From: Saussurea involucrata
Lineage: Eukaryota; Streptophyta; Magnoliopsida; Asterales; Asteraceae
Assembly (NCBI GenBank): GCA_033807775.1
Contig: CM066313.1
Span: forward strand, 83,577,484 to 83,641,483
DNA length: 64,000 bases
Reading direction: 5' to 3'
Shown: piece by piece, positions 12,503-24,160 of the stretch
Position numbering within the stretch: the first letter of the stretch is position 1
How the letters are laid out: each line of letters begins with the position of its first letter
Position numbers and translations under genes: made by a program
Notes under the pieces: model-generated
The model's database searches: none
Told to the model about the DNA's origin: nothing
Seen by the model: only the letters and a program-made list of their open reading frames with translations

Positions 12503-13907
12503 TGATAACTCTCATTTTGAGCGTTATTTACACATCATTTGTGTGAGTTTTTCTTCCGTTTTAGTTGTATTTTTTTATTTATGTGTTCGTATTTTTCCTT
12601 TTGTTAATTTATTTTTATTTGGAGTTGTTGAGGATGTTTGATGGTTTTTTGCATCAATTTTTGAGGTTTAATAATTGTGCAGCGATGCCCACAGTGTGCC
12701 CACTGTGGACACGGACGTATATTGCTATTATCCAGCGGGCAAAGCGATTAACTGGGTAATAAAAGGGCATCCAAAGCTGGCATTCTAGTGCAGAAAAACT
12801 CAGCAAAACCATGGGCTCTAGATGGTGGTTTTGGTATTACCTTTTGGATAATAGCATTTTATTCATTGGGTAATATGTGCAAGTGGGATTATAAAAGGAG
12901 AGACTTGGATTGGTTGAAGGGAGGAAAAAAACACCAATTACTCAGCTGTAGTTTACTTTCATTTCCAGAATTTAGTTCCTCTTCTTGTTTCCTAAAAACT
13001 TGAAGAGTTGTAGCATTTACTTCCATGTAGTTATAATTGTAATTTCTGCCCACAGTGAGTTACTGTGGGCATCGTTTTTATATTTATGCAAGTACTTTTT
13101 ATGTATTCTCTTCATCTTTTTATGTCTTTCTTTTTAATTATTAGCTAAGCACCTTTGGGTGTGGGTGTGAACAAACTTGAGACTAGTAGGCAACACTTGG
13201 GTGTGGCCATTTGTTACTAACTCTCGAGATTGGTCACTTGAGTCGAGACTTAAACTCAATGCGGATAAGCCGATCACTTTGATGTGTTAATATTAGATCT
13301 TAGACCTCGAGAGGGGCGGATTCGAAATACGGCTTAAGTGATGCACAAAGATTTGAGAGAGTCTTTGATAACCACGTCGAGAGGCGGGTTTTGTATGATT
13401 TATTAAGGTTCAAACGCCGGTCGAGATTTATATCACAAAGAGATTTGGGTGTAAATCTCCATATTGGTAGAACTTGACGTTTAGAGTCAAACTTAATTAA
13501 ATCGGCAAGATCGGGAGTCGGTAACAATGAACACTTTTTGGAAACTTTGTAGGACCGATTTTTAAATCGCATCATTTCGAGAGATCGGGCTTTTTATGAC
13601 TTTTCGTGCTACAAAGCAACTAACCATCTTGTTACTACAAAAATCTCAAGGAAACTTACACCCATACCCATTTTTAATTATTCAAAAGTTTAATCATTTT
13701 CCAAACAAAAAATATTTTATTAGTCTCTCATTGAAATCGGTGTATTCTCGATTTAGGACTCGAAACTTTGAAGTCCAATCCCTGTGGATACGATCTCGGT
13801 ATATTTACCACTTTATTACTTGTAGCGATCCCATTGTCGGTATATACTTGTGCCTTCATTGTGGAATTATTGTGTCCATATTTTGGATACACAATATTTA
13901 GCTACCA
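12503..13907 (+). repeat. 5' LTR of the LARD-like element
   Basis: Starts TGATAACTCTCATTTTG and ends TTTAGCTACCA. It carries the inverted words 'cccacagtg' and 'cactgtggg' twice (near 12690 and 13050). The R/U5 border was not determined. Confidence 0.95.
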
Positions 13908-13910
13908 AGT

Positions 13911-13932
13911 TTTTGGCGCCGTTGCCGGGGAT
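13911..13932 (+). other. Primer binding site, tRNA-Asp type
   Basis: TGGCGCCGTTGCCGGGGA lies four to five bases after the 5' LTR. It is complementary to the 3' end of plant tRNA-Asp including CCA, the primer used by Athila-group elements. Confidence 0.9.
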
Positions 13933-13996
13933 TGGCGTATTTCCAAAGTTTTTTGAGTTATAAGTTGAGTTTTTCATTGGTTTTTCTTCCACCAAA

Positions 13997-14815
13997 ATGG
14001 AAGGTTTTAGTTGGGATGCCCCGTATTTTAATTCTTTCAATTATTCATGGGAACAACATCCTAATTTTTTGGAAAATATTCAAGATGATGACACCAACAC
14101 TTCATTTTCACCTCCCCGTCAAGATTGGAATGACACGTTTATAAATACATTTGAACAATCTTGGGAGGCGAATTTTGATTATTTTCATGAATTTCAAGGG
14201 AGTGATCCTCACCATGGGTTTACGTCCTTTGTTTCCAACAACCCACCTAAGAATATTTTTGAACAACCCGAACCGTCTCGCTCTTTTGAAACTTTTTCCC
14301 CAAGCTTAATAGAAAATTTTACAACATTTTTGGGAAATTTCACATCCTCTTTTGAAGGCTTAAATACTAAGATGGGACACCTAGTCGACGAGTTGAAAAA
14401 TCAAAGTCAAGGTTCCTTACCAAGTGATAATGAAAAATCAAAATGTATTGGTAAGGATGAGAGTGATGTTGAGAAAGAGTTGGAGATTTGTGAGGCAAAT
14501 TTCAAGCACAAGAGCAAACCTTCTTTACTCCCTAATAGTAAAGAGGTGCTTCAAAATGCTAAAATTCCTAACTTATTAATTTTTGCTCATTTTGTGCAGC
14601 CTTCTTTTTGTGATCACAATGCTCCTACCGGGATCATGCCATGGACCGTTGGGAGGATTTGTGTGATCAAAAGCTCGGAAATTTTGCCTAGATCGTGTTC
14701 TTTGGGTGGTAGAATTGTTGGAAGAAACTTTGGTATGGTGGAGGTGTCTATAATCTTGAACCCACTCCACTTTTTGAAGATGCACATGTGGGGTGGTGAA
14801 CCACATCCTACATAA
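13997..14815 (+). CDS. Unrecognised 272-residue ORF of the LARD-like element
   Basis: An ATG ORF starting 67 nt after the primer site, the position expected for gag. The N-terminal half is rich in Trp, Phe, Asn and Asp (DWNDTFINTFEQSWEANF). The middle looks helical (TKMGHLVDELKNQ) and is followed by an acidic-to-basic stretch. I see no CCHC knuckle, protease motif or membrane segment. It is intact in a young element, so it could be a degenerate gag or a residue of an untranslated leader. No function is assigned. Confidence 0.45.
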   Translation: MEGFSWDAPYFNSFNYSWEQHPNFLENIQDDDTNTSFSPPRQDWNDTFINTFEQSWEANFDYFHEFQGSDPHHGFTSFVSNNPPKNIFEQPEPSRSFETFSPSLIENFTTFLGNFTSSFEGLNTKMGHLVDELKNQSQGSLPSDNEKSKCIGKDESDVEKELEICEANFKHKSKPSLLPNSKEVLQNAKIPNLLIFAHFVQPSFCDHNAPTGIMPWTVGRICVIKSSEILPRSCSLGGRIVGRNFGMVEVSIILNPLHFLKMHMWGGEPHPT

Positions 14816-15713
14816 CCTTGATGCAAACTTATCTTCTTACTCTCAACTCCAATTTTGTGTTTTTATTTTACATCTTTTGTGTGTGTGGTTTGAGTCTCTT
14901 CATTTTCGACTAGTATCAAGAGTTTCTTGGGATAAAAAAAAAGAAAAAAAAACAACAAAAAAATATCATGCATCTTATATCCTTTGATTTTAAGTTTCAT
15001 AGTTTGAATAACTTTTTTCACCACTCGCAGATTTCTAGAACTAAGCAACCAATTCCCCGGTATACAAATTGATTAAACTTTCATACTCTAGAAATGACAT
15101 GGGCCTTCTTTCTAAACACTTGGCCGATACACTTTTTCTTTGTTGCCTTACCCAAGCCTTTGAGTCTTACTATTCCCTCCACAATGAAGATATTAAGTAT
15201 TTTAAATTTGGGAGGAAACTCAAGTGTTAAAAAAAGAGCTACATCCTTCGAAAAATTGGAAGGATAAAAAAAATATATAAATAGCTGAGATTGACACGTT
15301 GGGGAAAACAAAGTTGGGCATTACACATCAAACACGTAGTAGAAATATTTTTTTGTGTAACCTAAAAAGACAAGTTTGGGGGAAGATGAAAAATGTAAGA
15401 AAAGTGAGAAATCATAAACACTAACCCTTCAAAGTCCCGTGGATCTAGGTTTGCAAAGTCAATTATCATAAGATGGGTGAATTATAGCTTAACCTATGGA
15501 AATCAAAGTGCGATAAAAAGAACGAAGTGGAAAAATTACGAAAAACTATGGATATTTTCAATCAAGGGATTTAAGATGCAAAATAAAAAAAAAAGAAAAA
15601 ATGAAGATCCTAGTTGTGATACTTAGTCTTTTTGCGTATTTTGAATTTTCAGTTGTTTTTATATTTGTCATTTTCGTTACTTGGGGACAAGTAACAAGTT
15701 AAGTTTGGGGGTG
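14816..15713 (+). other. Non-coding 3' internal region and polypurine tract
   Basis: AT-rich, with A runs around 14934-14960 and 15586-15600. It ends with AAGTTTGGGGGTG directly before the 3' LTR, a polypurine tract for plus-strand priming. Confidence 0.8.
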
Positions 15714-17119
15714 TGATAACTCTCATTTTGAGCGTTATTTACACATCATTTGTGTGAGTTTTTCTTCCGTTTTAGTTGTATTTTTTTATTTATGTGTTCG
15801 TATTTTTCCTTTTGTTAATTTATTTTTATTTGGAGTTTGTTGAGGATGTTTGATGGTTTTTTGCATCAATTTTTGAGGTTTAATAATTGTGCAGCGATGC
15901 CCACAGTGTGCCCACTGTGGGCACGGACGGATATTGCTATTATCCAGCGGGCAAAGCGATTAACTGGGTAATAAAAGGGCATCCAAAGCTGGCATTCTAG
16001 TGCTGAAAAACTCAGCAAAACCATGGGCTCTAGATGGTGGTTTTGGTATTACCTTTTGGATAATAGCATTTTATTCATTGGGTAATATGTGCAAGTGGGA
16101 TTATAAAAGGAGAGACTTGGATTGGTTGAAGGGAGGAAAAAAACACCAATTACTCAGCTGTAGTTTACTTTCATTTCCAGAATTTAGTTCCTCTTCTTGT
16201 TTCCTAAAAACTTGAAGAGTTGTAGCATTTACTTCCATGTAGTTATAATTGTAATTTCTGCCCACAGTGAGTTACTGTGGGCATCGTTTTTATATTTATG
16301 CAAGTACTTTTTATGTATTCTCTTCATCTTTTTATGTCTTTCTTTTTAATTATTAGCTAAGCACCTTTGGGTGTGGGTGTGAACAAACTTGAGACTAGTA
16401 GGCAACACTTGGGTGTGGCCATTTGTTACTAACTCTCGAGATTGGTCACTTGAGTCAAGACTTAAACTCAATGCGGATAAGTCGATCACTTTGATGTGTT
16501 AATATTAGATCTTAGACCTCGAGAGGGGCGGATTCGAAATACGGCTTAAGTGATGCACAAAGATTTGAGAGAGTCTTTGATAACCACGTCGAGAGGCGGG
16601 TTTTGTATGATTTATTAAGGTTCAAACGCCGGTCGAGATTTATATCACAAAGAGATTTGGGTGTAAATCTCCATATTGGTAGAACTTGACGTTTAGAGTC
16701 AAACTTAATTAAATCGGCAAGATCGGGAGTCGGTAACAATGAACACTTTTTGGAAACTTTGTAGGACCGATTTTTAAATCTCATCATTTCGAGAGATCGG
16801 GCTTTTTATGACTTTTCGTGCTACAAAGCAACTAACCATCTTGTTACTACAAAAATCTCAAGGAAACTTACACCCATACCCATTTTTAATTATTCAAAAG
16901 TTTAATCATTTTCCAAACAAAAAATATTTTATTAGTCTCTCATTGAAATCGGTGTATTCTCGATTTAGGACTCGAAACTTTGAAGTCCAATCCCTGTGGA
17001 TACGATCTCGGTATATTTACCACTTTATTACTTGTAGCGATCCCATTGTCGGTATATACTTGTGCCTTCATTGTGGAATTATTGTGTCCATATTTTGGAT
17101 ACACAATATTTAGCTACCA
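15714..17119 (+). repeat. 3' LTR of the LARD-like element
   Basis: Near-identical to 12503-13907. Differences seen include an extra T near 15838, ggac/gggc and cgtat/cggat near 15915, cgag/caag near 16456 and cgc/ctc near 16781. Confidence 0.95.
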
Positions 17120-17199
17120 ATAGACCTAAGTTCTCTAAAATATTATATTAGAACGCTTAAACAATTTAGGCATCCTATAAAGCCAATGTTGTTGTAGTG
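17120..17199. mobile_element. Right end of CACTA-like repeat
   Basis: Sequence after the LTR target duplication continues the repeat interrupted at 12502 and stops at TTGTTGTAGTG (17188-17199), the complement of the CACTACAACAA terminus seen at 19934. Confidence 0.55.
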
Positions 17200-17733
17200 T
17201 CACCACAATGGACACATTCGACATTACTTGCTCTCGTTTGATGCTATGCCTTTAATTTCCGTTCTTTTAATTCATTTCTTTATGTTATCGTACACAAAAC
17301 ATGGTTTTTCGACGATGCATACACTTAATTTGTAGTAACAAGTTAAAAAACACAAAGAAGGTGCACAAATCACATAATTCAGTTACAGTTTATGGCGAAC
17401 TCCAACGCCTTTTTTGCTCGTCAAAGCTACCAATAACAGCCGATTGATTTCGACTTGCAAGATTATCTGCAAAGATATCGTAACACAATACATGATTGAA
17501 GTCCTCCAATACTTTGATGAATCTTTTGGTTTTTTCTGTGTCAACAGTAACTTCTCCATCCCTCGATAAATTTCCATTGGCATGGACCTTCAGATGCTTC
17601 ACTTCGAAGGTCAAATTTAGAAGTTGTTGATCATCGGCCAAAATAATTGCGCCTAAAATCTCTCCAATGAACGTATCCTGCAATATATACCATTCAGCAT
17701 TTTAGATGTCTAAATGTACTAATAGATTGTTTG

Positions 17734-17983
17734 GAAAACCTAAAAAAAACCGGAAAACTGAGGAACACCCTGGTAGTCTTTCATCCGGACGGTATGCACT
17801 TGTGCATACAAGTAATTTGTAACATGCACACGTGTATATGCACAAATGCATAATGCACATGGGCATAAAAACCATAAAACAACTTAATTTATTTGTATGC
17901 ACAAGTGCATACCGTCCAGATGAAGGACTACCAGAGTGTTCTTCAGTTTTCCGTTTTTTGAGGTTTTCCCTTAACCCTCCCTC
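17734..17983. mobile_element. Foldback MITE in the last NSH3 intron
   Basis: Arms at about 17734-17812 and 17893-17970 are imperfect inverted repeats sharing 'ggaaaacct', 'gtagtc-ttcatc' and GTATGCACTTGTGCATAC. The block is flanked by TAGATTGTTT at 17724-17733 and 17984-17993, a 10-bp direct repeat. No ORF. The target duplication length suggests a Mutator-like origin (inference). Confidence 0.75.
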
Positions 17984-18079
17984 TAGATTGTTTTATAGGA
18001 CCAAAACACATGTACAACATGCTATTAAGGATGTTATAACGTATTTGGTCACCCTAACAAATATTTACGAACACTCCTG

Positions 18080-18372
18080 AAATAAAATGTTCTATTAGTT
18101 TTCTATGACATTTTTAGAAGTGTCAACACATCTTTTCTTATAGAACATTTGTTTTTTTTTCATAAAAATGTTTTCAAATAATTTTGTATCAAAAGACTAA
18201 TAGAAGTATGATTTTTTTTAAATTGTTCAAAAAATCTTGTTAGGACGTCCAAAAACTTCTTATCTTTCCTATCAACTTATAGTACCTCTGCATTTTGGTC
18301 CTATAAAGTTAAGTTCCATAAAGTAGTCTATTATGACATATAGACATATTTGAGAATGATTTTGTTGTAGTG
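18080..18372. mobile_element. CACTA-like repeat copy in an NSH3 intron
   Basis: Ends TTGTTGTAGTG at 18362-18372 and shares 'ttaggacgtcc', 'aaagttaagttccataaa' and 'tattatgacatatagacat' with 19934-20338 and 21183-21515. The left end is not defined. No transposase. Confidence 0.5.
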
Positions 18373-18765
18373 CATAAGTTCCAATGCAACTAAGGGTTGT
18401 GCGAATGCAATACCATATGTCGATATCTGTGATGCTTTTGTTGTAAGCGATCAAGCTTCGTTAGCAAACGTAGAGTGAAAAGAGCTTCTGATGTGTTCTT
18501 CTGTTTTAGTCTTTGTATGATCTCTGGAAATGCGTAGAGTTTACGCTGCATACGAAGAGGAACAAGCGTGATATCAAGTGATGATGCGAACACTGTCTTT
18601 GTAGCCAAAGGGTCGAGAAACATGTTTAGTTCGGCATACTTGTTTGAAGGAATATTGATCACATTTCCTTTCTCTTCGTCGTTTTTCGAGTAGATATGCC
18701 CACCAAGTATAAATACTTCCTGTAATTTATGTATTAGATCCGTACCAAATTTATATACTGTGGGT

Positions 18766-18928
18766 TCATTTGAGAACCGTAAATATCTTAAAAACCATGA
18801 GAACCAATGAATATCATGAATATTTTCATTTTGAATATTATGAATAGCATTCATTATGAATAGCATTCATTATGAATATCATGATTAGTATTCTCATAAT
18901 TCTCATGATATTTACGGTTTTCAAATGA
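18766..18928. repeat. Inverted repeat (foldback) in an NSH3 intron
   Basis: TCATTTGAGAACCGTAAATA at 18766-18785 faces its imperfect complement at 18907-18928. The loop contains two copies of TATGAATAGCATTCAT. Probably a small MITE. Confidence 0.55.
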
Positions 18929-19933
18929 ATTTCCTCGGAATTATATAACCGTTGATCATATGAAGAATATGATCAAACCTAACTCACATGAATGATCGAG
19001 CTAGAATTTGTGTCCGAAAGTAGAATGTTGGCTAAATTTGTCAACGGTCCGTTGGTCAAGATAGTGATTTTAGATCCTTGATCGATGGATTTCACTAGCG
19101 ATCTCCAAACTTCTAGCGCTAATGGTTGTCTAAGTTTAGGGAAATCGGTATCACGAGGAGCTCCAAATTCGACAGAATTTTCCGCTGTGTACCTGCAAAT
19201 AAACCAATCAAAGCCTTGTTTTCTAAAAATTCGATTTGTTTTTGTAAGAAACTTTTTCAAATGATGTTATATAAAAAGATTAATAAGATGTTTAACTACA
19301 AAAGTGACTTAAAAAACTTGTTAGCACGCTAAAAAGTCCTATCTGGTACTTACTGTAACACATTTACATAGGACACGCAATTGTCCTATAAAACATAAGT
19401 TTTATAAAATTGTCTATTATAACATTTAGACATAGTACCTTCTTGGGCTCCTTGGTAAATCGCGAGCAAGTCCATAGAGAGTGTCAGAGTCCAATCGGCC
19501 ACCATTTCCGTGTGGGATAGCCTTGGAATACTTGCAATCACCAACATTGGGGTTATTCGGATGAGACTGGTTCAAACCAAACGAATCCCCTAAACCAACA
19601 ACGATATCATTGCGACCCATCATATGTAACAAATCGTAGACCACATCTATCGTTGTTGCATCCGCCCAACCACTACTGGTTACTAGTATTGCCTGCAATA
19701 AAATGAAGCCATTGCACCTTAGACCATCACATCAGCCTTGCAATAACATCTCACACATCAATGAAAGACCAAACGTTTTTCTAAAGTGGTCTCTACTGCC
19801 ACATCATCAACTACTTTATAATTTATATTCACATATTTTAATAATTTTTAATATCACATGACAATGCCATGTCATTTTGCAAAGCCTCTAGCAAGATGGA
19901 TGTGTATGCACCTTACTCCACACGTTCATCTAA

Positions 19934-20338
19934 CACTACAACAAACTAGGTTTATAGGACGTGTCAAAAGTGTCCAAATACTATAATATTCCGTTTTATT
20001 GGACTTAACTTTATATGAACAAACACTGTTTGTCATATATAACTAAAGATGTTAAGTTGATAGGACGTATTTGTACGTCCTAACAATTTTTAAGGACGTT
20101 TTTAGTTTTTTATAGAGTATTTTTGATAAATGTCTTAGGACCAAATGGACTAAAAAACAAGATACTTTTTCAAATAAGTTGATATAAAACATAACGCTTT
20201 ATTTCAAATTTGTCGTAAAAAATTGGTTAGGACGCCTATCAACTTATTACAATACATTCATATGTGACAACATAATTGTTTGATTATATATATCAAGAAG
20301 TCACACTGAACAATTTATTATGACATTTAGACATAATA
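19934..20338. mobile_element. CACTA-like non-autonomous element in an NSH3 intron
   Basis: Starts CACTACAACAAACTAGG and continues 'tttataggacgtgtc'. The interior repeats the words 'ggacgt', 'taggacgcct' and 'gacatttagacata' found in the other copies. No ORF. The right end is approximate. Confidence 0.55.
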
Positions 20339-20641
20339 CGATCACATTACCTTGAGGTTGATCTCTTCAACGGGTTCTTTGAGGAGATAAAAGAGAGCCA
20401 AGAAATCTCCGGGACTCATATCCATATCGAACACAACAATCTTTCCGAGTTTCTTCCCTTTGAAATCTGGTTTGTAGAAAACTTCCTTGTAATGAGGGAA
20501 TTGAGACGTGAAATTGAATCGGCCTCTATTTGGAGGCCGGTTTAGTACCTGAATCGTTAGAAATATTTTATTACATCATATATTTCGACTTAATTCAAAA
20601 TGTAGCTAGATCATGATAATTAAGACGAGGTTCAAAATGTT

Positions 20642-20841
20642 TAATCAAGGTTGTGGCGTAGTGGTTAAGGTTCCGGCGGATGTAGTGGAATATCCCATCT
20701 GCCTAGGGTTCGAATCCAGGCGTACACAACAATTGTGGCCACTGAGTTTACTCAATGGCTGATGTCTTGGCAAAACAGTCTTGTAATCATAATTTACCAA
20801 TGGATTAGTCTAGGCATAGCCTGTGACACCCTTCTAAAAAG
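20642..20841 (+). mobile_element. tRNA-derived SINE, copy 2 (Au-like)
   Basis: A box TGGCGTAGTGG at its 5' end and B box GGTTCGAATCC about 60 nt on fit pol III promoters of tRNA-derived SINEs. The 3' end is TTCTAAAAAG. It is flanked by 20-bp direct repeats starting AAGACGAGGTTCA at 20622-20641 and 20842-20861 with one mismatch. It sits in an NSH3 intron, opposite to that gene. Confidence 0.9.
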
Positions 20842-21182
20842 AAGACGAGGTTCAGAATGTTAGAAAAAAGCTTGGCAATTGCCTGCATATACAAGAAGAA
20901 TATGAAGGAAAACCAGATACCACAGTTATCAACTTACGTCGAGAAAATTGACATAAAATTCTCTGTCCAATGAGCTCGTTTTGTCGACATTTGGTTTTGC
21001 TCGAGTAGCAACCAATACGCGCATAGAGTCTGGTCCAGTGACTTCTTCCGTGTAACCATCCTGAAAGAAAGCATTACAACAATAGTTAAAAGTTATTAAG
21101 CAACATGAGATCGATAAGATCACCATTGGGTTGTTATTAATTATATATGCGTGTTTCACCGAAACGATATCAGGTTTATAAG

Positions 21183-21900
21183 ATGTAGAAAATGTCAAAT
21201 TGTCCTAATAGACTGTTTTATTATACAACCAAAAAATAAATCGAACTATCTAAAGCTATACCATAAGTTGTTTTGGGTGTATTAACAAGTGTTCTAGAAC
21301 ATTTTAAAAATAAGACGCCGCGTTAGCTATTTTATATACACACATCTTTTTTCTAGAACATTGTAGTGTCTTAAAAAAATAGAACTTTTTATTCCAAAAA
21401 TGTAATATGAACTTGTTAACACTTTCAAAACCGTCCAATAAAAACTTATTTTAACACCTTTAATTAGATACATGCTTTATTGTTTTGTTCCATAAAACAC
21501 TCTATTAGAACACTTAGGGGGGCGTTTGGTTCATTTTAAGGAATGAGCATGAAAATGAAAATGAGAATGAGAATAGGAATGGGAATGGGAATGCAATTGA
21601 ATGGGAATATGAATGAACATTGCATTGATGTTGTTTGATTAAACCAATATAAACAAAAAAAATTGTTTTATAAAATATTTTTAATACAAATATGTGTCGT
21701 CCAACATAAAAATTAAACTTATGTTTCATTCAACATCGAAAGATGAAGGGGCATATGGGGAAAACGGCTGAGCAGGAATAAGATTCCATTCCCTTTAATT
21801 TGGTCAGGTACGGACACTAATGAGTTTGGGGTAATGAGTCCATTATATTATATTAAACCAAACCACAATTTTTATTATCATTCATATTCCTTACCCCTCA
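21183..21900. repeat. CACTA-like fragment and adjoining GAATG-rich MITE-like repeat
   Basis: 21183-21515 resembles the CACTA-like copies ('ccataaaacactctattagaacactta'-type ending, described in parts). From 21518 GGGGCGTTTGGTTCATTTT begins a block with a (GAATGG)-like run at 21541-21602 and CATTCC/CCCCTCATTACCCCCC near its right side, as in hAT-type MITEs. Boundaries are uncertain. Confidence 0.4.
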
Positions 21901-23059
21901 TTACCCCCCAACACATTTTTTGGCATCCTATAAACTCAACACTTTGTTGCAATTTTTACACGATTGAATTGAATTACCTTACATATCCCAGTCCCGTTCT
22001 CACGGAGGCAAAACGGATCTTGAATGCCTGTTTGAACATGACCACTATGAACTCCATTTTTCTGCAACTTGAATTTTGAGATCTTCGGGCCGTCTATGAG
22101 ATTATTCGAGTCATCAGATATACCATAAGGTTTGTTCGAGGTAATCACAGTGATATTCATATACTCAATTTCAGCGAATTCATTTTTCTCATGTTCTTGT
22201 ATGTTACGCATAGATGATGTAGCGACTCCCGACATAAATGAATCCCACATGAAATAACTCTGTGGAAACATGGTCAAGATATAGATTTAAAAACTGTTCA
22301 TATATGAACCGATCAATACTCATAATCGATGAACATCTAAAAACCAATTAATTACCGTAAAGAATTGATCATCAAACCAAGTATCACGGGCAATCTTCAA
22401 AGACTTAAACACATATTGCGCTTCATATGTATGTTGATTGCGCTAAAATGTCTCGAAGAACTCTTGAGTAATGGGAATCGTATTAGTAGCATCCAAGGGA
22501 ACAAGGGTGTCCGGAATCCCAGAATGAATAACCTGCAAACAAACCCGAGCTAAATCAAATTAATAAATTATCATTTTGGATTGAATTTAGGGTTTAAGGT
22601 TTAGGGTTTAAGAATACCTGATTTGCAGCAAAGGGGTCACCAAAGAAGTTAAACTCAGCATAAGGATTACTTCTAAAGGCTGTGAACATGTTACCATGGT
22701 CACCACACTGCTGAGGTTGGCAAGATGTGTCATTTTTGGGACAACAACCAGTTGGGTTCTTGGACCTCACACCACCACCCATGATATAAATATGCTTCAC
22801 ATTTTTCTTTAAATGTGGATTCATCATTAGAAAAATACCAAAATTTGTGTGAATTCCTATCATAAATACACTAACAGGACCATCGGATATGGTCTTGATC
22901 AGTACTTCTTGCGTAGTAGGTTGTCGAAGAGGCGAGTATCTCCGGCTTCCCTAGTAGAAATCTAAAGAACAACCTTCAAGTCACAAACTCACAATTATAC
23001 ATCAACACGATCCATTTTGGTTGTTGGAGTCTCATATCGGCTAAACACGTACTATTAAA

Positions 23060-23282
23060 CATATAGGCGAACGAGCGTGTGAGAAGAAAAGTTAGTAAGG
23101 TGAGAGCGTAAGAATGGATCTGGACCCTTGATCATTTTTAATCTTAAACCCACCTATGAATCGTGCTTGATATGAGAATTGATTCGACGGTGCATGTCAT
23201 TCTAATGTGCATCCAAGGGTGTAGATCCCTTACTACGTTTCTCAACATAACTTCCCATCTTACCGGAACCCAACCCTAAACT

Positions 23283-23318
<36 letters not shown>

Positions 23319-23320
23319 AG
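23060..23320. repeat. Dispersed repeat, copy B, ending in TA/GA microsatellite
   Basis: Diverged copy of 6300-6535, ending 'accggaacccaaccctaaac' followed by (TA)n (about 23283-23301) and (GA)n to about 23318. Lies in an NSH3 intron. Confidence 0.5.
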
Positions 23321-23829
23321 ATCGAACGAGAATGCTAACTATTTTAAGAGAATATGAAAATGGTCAAATCGTATGCAAAACCATATTTGATTTTACATTA
23401 ACGGTAAAAGAAAGGTGTGCGGGCAACTTTGGCCGCAATTTTAGGTCGCGGGGCAAAGTCGGGTGAATAGCATATGATTTTGTACATGATGTTAGTGTAA
23501 AATCACATGTGATTCCACCGTCTTCTTAGGTACTTTCTCATTTGAATCCGACTCAATGTAGCACACACAAACCTTAACTTTAAGGGGTTTCACGTATCCT
23601 AACATTGGTACGTAATTCTTCATTTTCATATTGCAATGCAACGGAAAAACACCATCATCATAATAATAATAATACCTGTGGAAGAAAGCTTCTTCGCAAG
23701 CCATAATTTGTATCGATATCTAATCTTCCTCCACCTCCGACGGGAATGGCTTGTCTATACTCATGTAGTATTAATTATTCCATTAAAATTAATTAATCTA
23801 TGGTTAACAGCATTAATAGTCAACCAAAA

Positions 23830-23832
<3 letters not shown>

Positions 23833-23867
<35 letters not shown>
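23833..23867. repeat. (TA)n microsatellite beside an NSH3 splice donor
   Basis: About 17 TA units directly at the donor of the 24048-23869 exon. Confidence 0.85.
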
Positions 23868-23870
<3 letters not shown>

Positions 23871-24080
23871 GATCAATTATAGGAAGATAGCCACCAACAT
23901 TAGGTAGGATTGTACCATCTTGGAGGATTCCACCCTCACCTCCAACACCAACAGCAATATCATCTCGGCCCATCATGTAAAGCATATCATATATTTGATT
24001 TGCAGCATGCCCACCATTCGTCTATGAATTCACGTTCACAGTTATAGCCTGCACTTTCCATTTATCTGGTAAAAACACAA

Positions 24081-24098
24081 AACACACACACACACACA

Positions 24099-24160
<62 letters not shown>
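24081..24160. repeat. Compound (AC)n(TC)n(AC)n(AT)n microsatellite
   Basis: Four simple repeats in a row. The rest of 24049-24890 is AT-rich with another AT run near 24792-24820. The words around 24180-24330 resemble 23320-23520 ('cgaacgagaat', 'gtgattttacac'). I see no trace of the missing first NSH3 exon here. Confidence 0.8.

Larger units (their letters stand above)
12503..17119 (+). mobile_element. Complete non-autonomous LTR retrotransposon (LARD-like)
   Basis: A 4617-bp element bounded by LTRs 12503-13907 and 15714-17119 and by the 5-bp target duplication ATAGA (12498-12502 and 17120-17124). A tRNA-Asp-type primer site follows the 5' LTR and a polypurine tract precedes the 3' LTR. By eye I count about six substitutions and one indel between the two ~1405-bp LTRs, so the insertion is recent. 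The internal region encodes one 272-residue ORF and no protease, integrase or reverse transcriptase. Mobilisation would need enzymes from another element, probably an Athila-type Gypsy with the same primer site (inference). Confidence 0.95.
17390..24048 (-). pseudogene. NSH3: NSH3-like extracellular nucleoside hydrolase, 5'-truncated and with two stops
   Basis: Related to plant inosine/uridine-type nucleoside hydrolases with two tandem domains, which cleave the N-glycosidic bond of extracellular nucleosides. Exons in coding order: 24048-23869, 23759-23676, 22950-22618, 22532-22356, 22259-21978, 21060-20938, 20548-20351, 19692-19439, 19192-18988, 18719-18414, 17677-17390, all with GT-AG borders and continuous phase (2430 nt). 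Recognisable motifs: NPHLKKNVKHIYIMGGGVRS, VHSGHVQTG, VVFDMDMSPGDFLALFYLLK, ILTNGPLTNLANI, SAVIGSFDEQK. Breaks: the first exon, with signal peptide and first metal-binding Asp cluster, is absent; TAG at 24022-24024; TAG at 22443-22445. A block of roughly ten residues around 23759 is also missing. The second domain (21060-17390) is uninterrupted. Confidence 0.87.

Noticed and set aside
13300..13575. 91-residue - strand frame present twice (also 16512-16787)
   Set aside because: Identical because both lie in the two LTRs of one element; no coding features.
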